In this document: positions 23,721 to 25,630 of the stretch, in pieces
Layout of the letters: the number at the start of each line of letters is the position of its first letter
Numbering within the stretch: the first letter of the stretch is position 1
DNA from: G020348385 sp964580235
Lineage (GTDB): Bacteria > Acidobacteriota > Aminicenantia > Aminicenantales > Aminicenantaceae
Length of the DNA stretch: 25,630 nt
Assembly (NCBI GenBank): GCA_964580235.1
Contig: CAZOJY010000042.1
Span: 1-25,630 of the forward strand
Reading direction: 5' to 3'
Made by a program: the position numbers and the translations under genes
Notes under the pieces: model-generated
Database searches by the model: none
Seen by the model: only the letters and a program-made list of their open reading frames with translations
Told to the model about the DNA's origin: nothing

Positions 23721-24113
23721 TCACAGGTCGAAGAGATGCTTTTTTAAGACGACTACCCGGAATAACCCCAATGCCAGAATTATCCCCGCACAATCCACGG
23801 CAAAATCAACCAGCGAAAAATAGCGGTAGGACAGGAACATCTGATACACTTCGATGATAAAGCCAAACCCAAAGGAAATAAGGCCGGTTCTTATCAGGAT
23901 ATACAAAGATTTTTTCTTGTAGTATCCCCATGCCATCAGAATCGCAAAGAGTCCAAATCCGAAAAAATGCAGAGAATAATCGGAAAGGAGGATGTCCAAC
24001 AACTCATGTATTCTCCGGATTTTGATCAAGCCTTTTGGGGAAATCGAAGCCCCAATAAAAATCAAGACCGCAAAACAATAAGCCGGAATAAAGTGCTTGT
24101 TCTTCTGAAACAT
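23721..24113 (-). CDS. VanZ-like membrane protein
   Basis: 130 residues with about four membrane helices. The pattern of DYSLHFFGFGLFAILM, a charged YYKKK loop, GFGFIIEVYQMFL and FSLVDFAVDCAGIILALGL is that of the VanZ family (Glu in the third helix, then D-x-x-x-D/N-x-x-G in the last). The family includes the teicoplanin-resistance protein VanZ, but most members have no known role, so resistance should not be assumed. The ATG follows the stop of the preceding gene by one base, so the two are probably cotranscribed. Confidence 0.8.
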   Translation of the reverse strand: MFQKNKHFIPAYCFAVLIFIGASISPKGLIKIRRIHELLDILLSDYSLHFFGFGLFAILMAWGYYKKKSLYILIRTGLISFGFGFIIEVYQMFLSYRYFSLVDFAVDCAGIILALGLFRVVVLKKHLFDL

Positions 24114-24114
24114 A

Positions 24115-24939
24115 TTATGCTGAGCCTCGCTTCCTTTTATAACACTCCCAATCTATCGTGAACTGAAACTTTTCCCTGGTTTGCCGCACCATATTTTTGT
24201 ATCGTTTCGATTCGAAATGGGCCCTCAGTTTCTTGTTCAGAGGATACACCTGCTCTTCGGCTTCCCATTTGTAGACCCCGATCGTTCTCTCCTTCAAACA
24301 CTCGAGATGAACAATCCAGGCCATTTGGCTGAATGGCACGTGCCGGAAAATCTTTCTTATTCCCAAAACTTCTCCCTGCTTTTTTGGATTCAGAAAATCA
24401 AAATAGCGGGAAAAAAGGACGGCATTGTGAAAATAGGCCGGGAACGCCAAGAGGCCATCCAGCCGGCCGAGGCGGGCGAGGTAGACAAAAAGATCCAGCA
24501 CCTTCTTTCCCAGATTCAACCCGGGAAACTTCTGACCAGGAAGCGGAGACCGATCCCCGGAAAACTCCAACAAAGGATTTTGAAGGGTCAGCCATTCCAG
24601 AAGCAGAACCTTGTATTTTTCCTTTGGCTGGAAGGTTCCTTCTCTTATTTTGAGGTCTACGATAAGATTTTCTTCTTTTTTTTCTCTGTGATAAATTTGA
24701 AACCGTTGGACAGGATATTCAGAGTTATCCATGTGGTATTCCAGAGGCCATAAGCCTCTCTTCTGGGCATCTTTGAAGAAGCTCCTTTTTTTCAAAACAG
24801 CAGAAACTTCTTGGAGAGAATATTTTCCGAGAAACAGACAGGATCCCTTATCCCCTTCTAAATCCGAAAAGATATCTTCTTCCTCTAAAAAAAAAGATTT
24901 TTGGGCCTTTGTTCCTCTTTTGGAGGAGAAAAATTTCAT
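24115..24939 (-). CDS. Unrecognised protein, possible GNAT-like fold
   Basis: 274 residues from MKFFSSKRGT; this ATG overlaps the wecB stop as ATGA, which decides the start over an upstream ATG at 24990 inside wecB. It is soluble and has no signal peptide. I recognise no named family. One stretch, residues 135-184, resembles the acetyl-CoA-binding core of GNAT acetyltransferases: GQKFPGLNLGKKVLDLF (a Q-x-x-G-x-x-G-like loop and helix), a short strand GLLAFP, then HNAVLFSRYFDFL, like the N-x-x-A-x-x-x-Y-x-x-x-G-F end of that fold. Cotranscription with wecB hints at sugar or envelope metabolism. Similarity is by eye only. Confidence 0.6.
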   Translation of the reverse strand: MKFFSSKRGTKAQKSFFLEEEDIFSDLEGDKGSCLFLGKYSLQEVSAVLKKRSFFKDAQKRGLWPLEYHMDNSEYPVQRFQIYHREKKEENLIVDLKIREGTFQPKEKYKVLLLEWLTLQNPLLEFSGDRSPLPGQKFPGLNLGKKVLDLFVYLARLGRLDGLLAFPAYFHNAVLFSRYFDFLNPKKQGEVLGIRKIFRHVPFSQMAWIVHLECLKERTIGVYKWEAEEQVYPLNKKLRAHFESKRYKNMVRQTREKFQFTIDWECYKRKRGSA

Positions 24940-25630
24940 TGTGATTGCACTATCGTTTTTACTATTCTTTCGGCGGCTTTTCCATCCCAAAATCTGGGAG
25001 TTTTCTTCCTTTGTGTGCCCTTCTCTAATACTTTTAGCCCTGCCTGGATGATCTTTTCAGGATTGTTTCCGACGACAGTGTTGGTCCCTTCTTCTATTGT
25101 AATTGGCCTTTCGGTGTTATGCCTCAGCGTCAGGCAGGGGATGCCTAGTATGGTGGTCTCCTCCTGGATGCCCCCGGAATCGGTGAGCACCAATGTGGCG
25201 TTAGACATCAGCCGGAGAAAATCGAGATAGCCCAAGGGCTTCATTATTATGATCCTCGATTCCATTTCCTCTGTGGATTTTGCTATGCCGTTCTCCTCGA
25301 TCTTCTTTATCGTACGGGGATGGGCCGGAAAAACAATCGGTATTTCTGCGGACAATCTTTCAAGAGCCCTAAAAATCCCTTTTAATGTCCCCTCATCATC
25401 CACATTCGAGGGCCGGTGAAGAGTGAGGACAGCATACTTTTTTATGCTGCCGTTTTTATTCAATGCCAGCCGATCCAGAATATCCGATTCAGATGATACT
25501 TCTATGTGCCGGAGCAGGCTGTCGATCATCACATTTCCGACAAAATGGATTTTGCCGGCGGGGATTCCTTCATTCCTCAGGTTCATGTTTGCATCTTCGC
25601 AGGTGGTGAACAAATAATCCGATATCTGAT
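24936..25630 (-). CDS. wecB: UDP-N-acetylglucosamine 2-epimerase (non-hydrolysing), 5' part outside window
   Basis: The C-terminal part, about 231 residues; the frame is open to the window edge, so the true start lies beyond it and the TTG at 25613 is internal. It interconverts UDP-GlcNAc and UDP-ManNAc, feeding polysaccharide synthesis. Landmarks: GNVMIDSLL, LTLHRPSNVD, VFPAHPRT, and the nucleotide-binding LTDSGGIQEETTILGIPCL followed by LRHNTERPITIEEGTN. The last codons overlap the next gene as ATGA. Family membership is clear; specificity for UDP-GlcNAc is the usual case but is not proven. Confidence 0.93.
   Translation of the reverse strand, partial: QISDYLFTTCEDANMNLRNEGIPAGKIHFVGNVMIDSLLRHIEVSSESDILDRLALNKNGSIKKYAVLTLHRPSNVDDEGTLKGIFRALERLSAEIPIVFPAHPRTIKKIEENGIAKSTEEMESRIIIMKPLGYLDFLRLMSNATLVLTDSGGIQEETTILGIPCLTLRHNTERPITIEEGTNTVVGNNPEKIIQAGLKVLEKGTQRKKTPRFWDGKAAERIVKTIVQSQ

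Noticed and set aside
23721..24113. VanZ-like protein as an antibiotic-resistance gene
   Set aside because: VanZ-family membrane proteins are widespread and mostly unrelated to glycopeptide resistance; no van cluster is present.

Overview
The window reads as a piece of a Gram-negative, probably Aminicenantes/Acidobacteriota-like genome (an inference from protein style, not from a marker tree). The pointers are a TonB-dependent, Oar-like receptor with an N-terminal carboxypeptidase-regulatory domain, a Tat-type sulfatase with its anaerobic maturase, sigma-54 control, mixed c-di-GMP enzymes, and a rpmE-prfA-prmC string. It looks metagenome-derived: a 100-N gap at 9627-9726 is flanked by two identical 55-bp ends, the usual trace of unmerged de Bruijn contig ends.

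Layout. (1) 1-5884: a REP-like palindrome and a terminator, then on the minus strand a TonB-dependent receptor, a small carboxypeptidase-regulatory-domain protein and an FHA-GAF-AAA+-Fis sigma-54 activator. Both genes lying downstream of the activator have near-consensus -24/-12 promoters, so this looks like a compact local sigma-54 regulon. (2) 5958-7904: a large multi-pass membrane protein of GT-C type. (3) 8126-11338, plus strand: a Cys-type sulfatase, the wreck of a second sulfatase, and an anaerobic sulfatase-maturating radical SAM enzyme. (4) 11340-13283, minus strand: a tightly packed four-gene unit made of two paralogous secreted microproteins with a twin Cx6C pattern, an exported NHL-type beta-propeller, and a membrane-tethered thioredoxin-like protein with a CMTC motif. 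I recognise no described system in this unit, and it is the best candidate for something new. (5) 13499-16630: urocanate hydratase and glutamyl-tRNA synthetase. (6) 16837-21490: a GAF-GGDEF-PilZ diguanylate cyclase and an HD-GYP phosphodiesterase flanking an unrecognised acidic coiled-coil protein. (7) 21487-25630, minus strand: wecB (runs off the window), an unrecognised possible GNAT-like protein, a VanZ-like protein, rpmE, prfA and prmC, closely spaced and probably cotranscribed in part.

How the genes fit together: the sulfatase needs its Cys85 converted to formylglycine, which the neighbouring maturase would do. The sigma-54 activator probably switches on the two envelope genes beside it. 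The two c-di-GMP genes suggest that a local second-messenger circuit surrounds the coiled-coil protein. No tRNA, rRNA, CRISPR array, transposase or prophage gene was seen.
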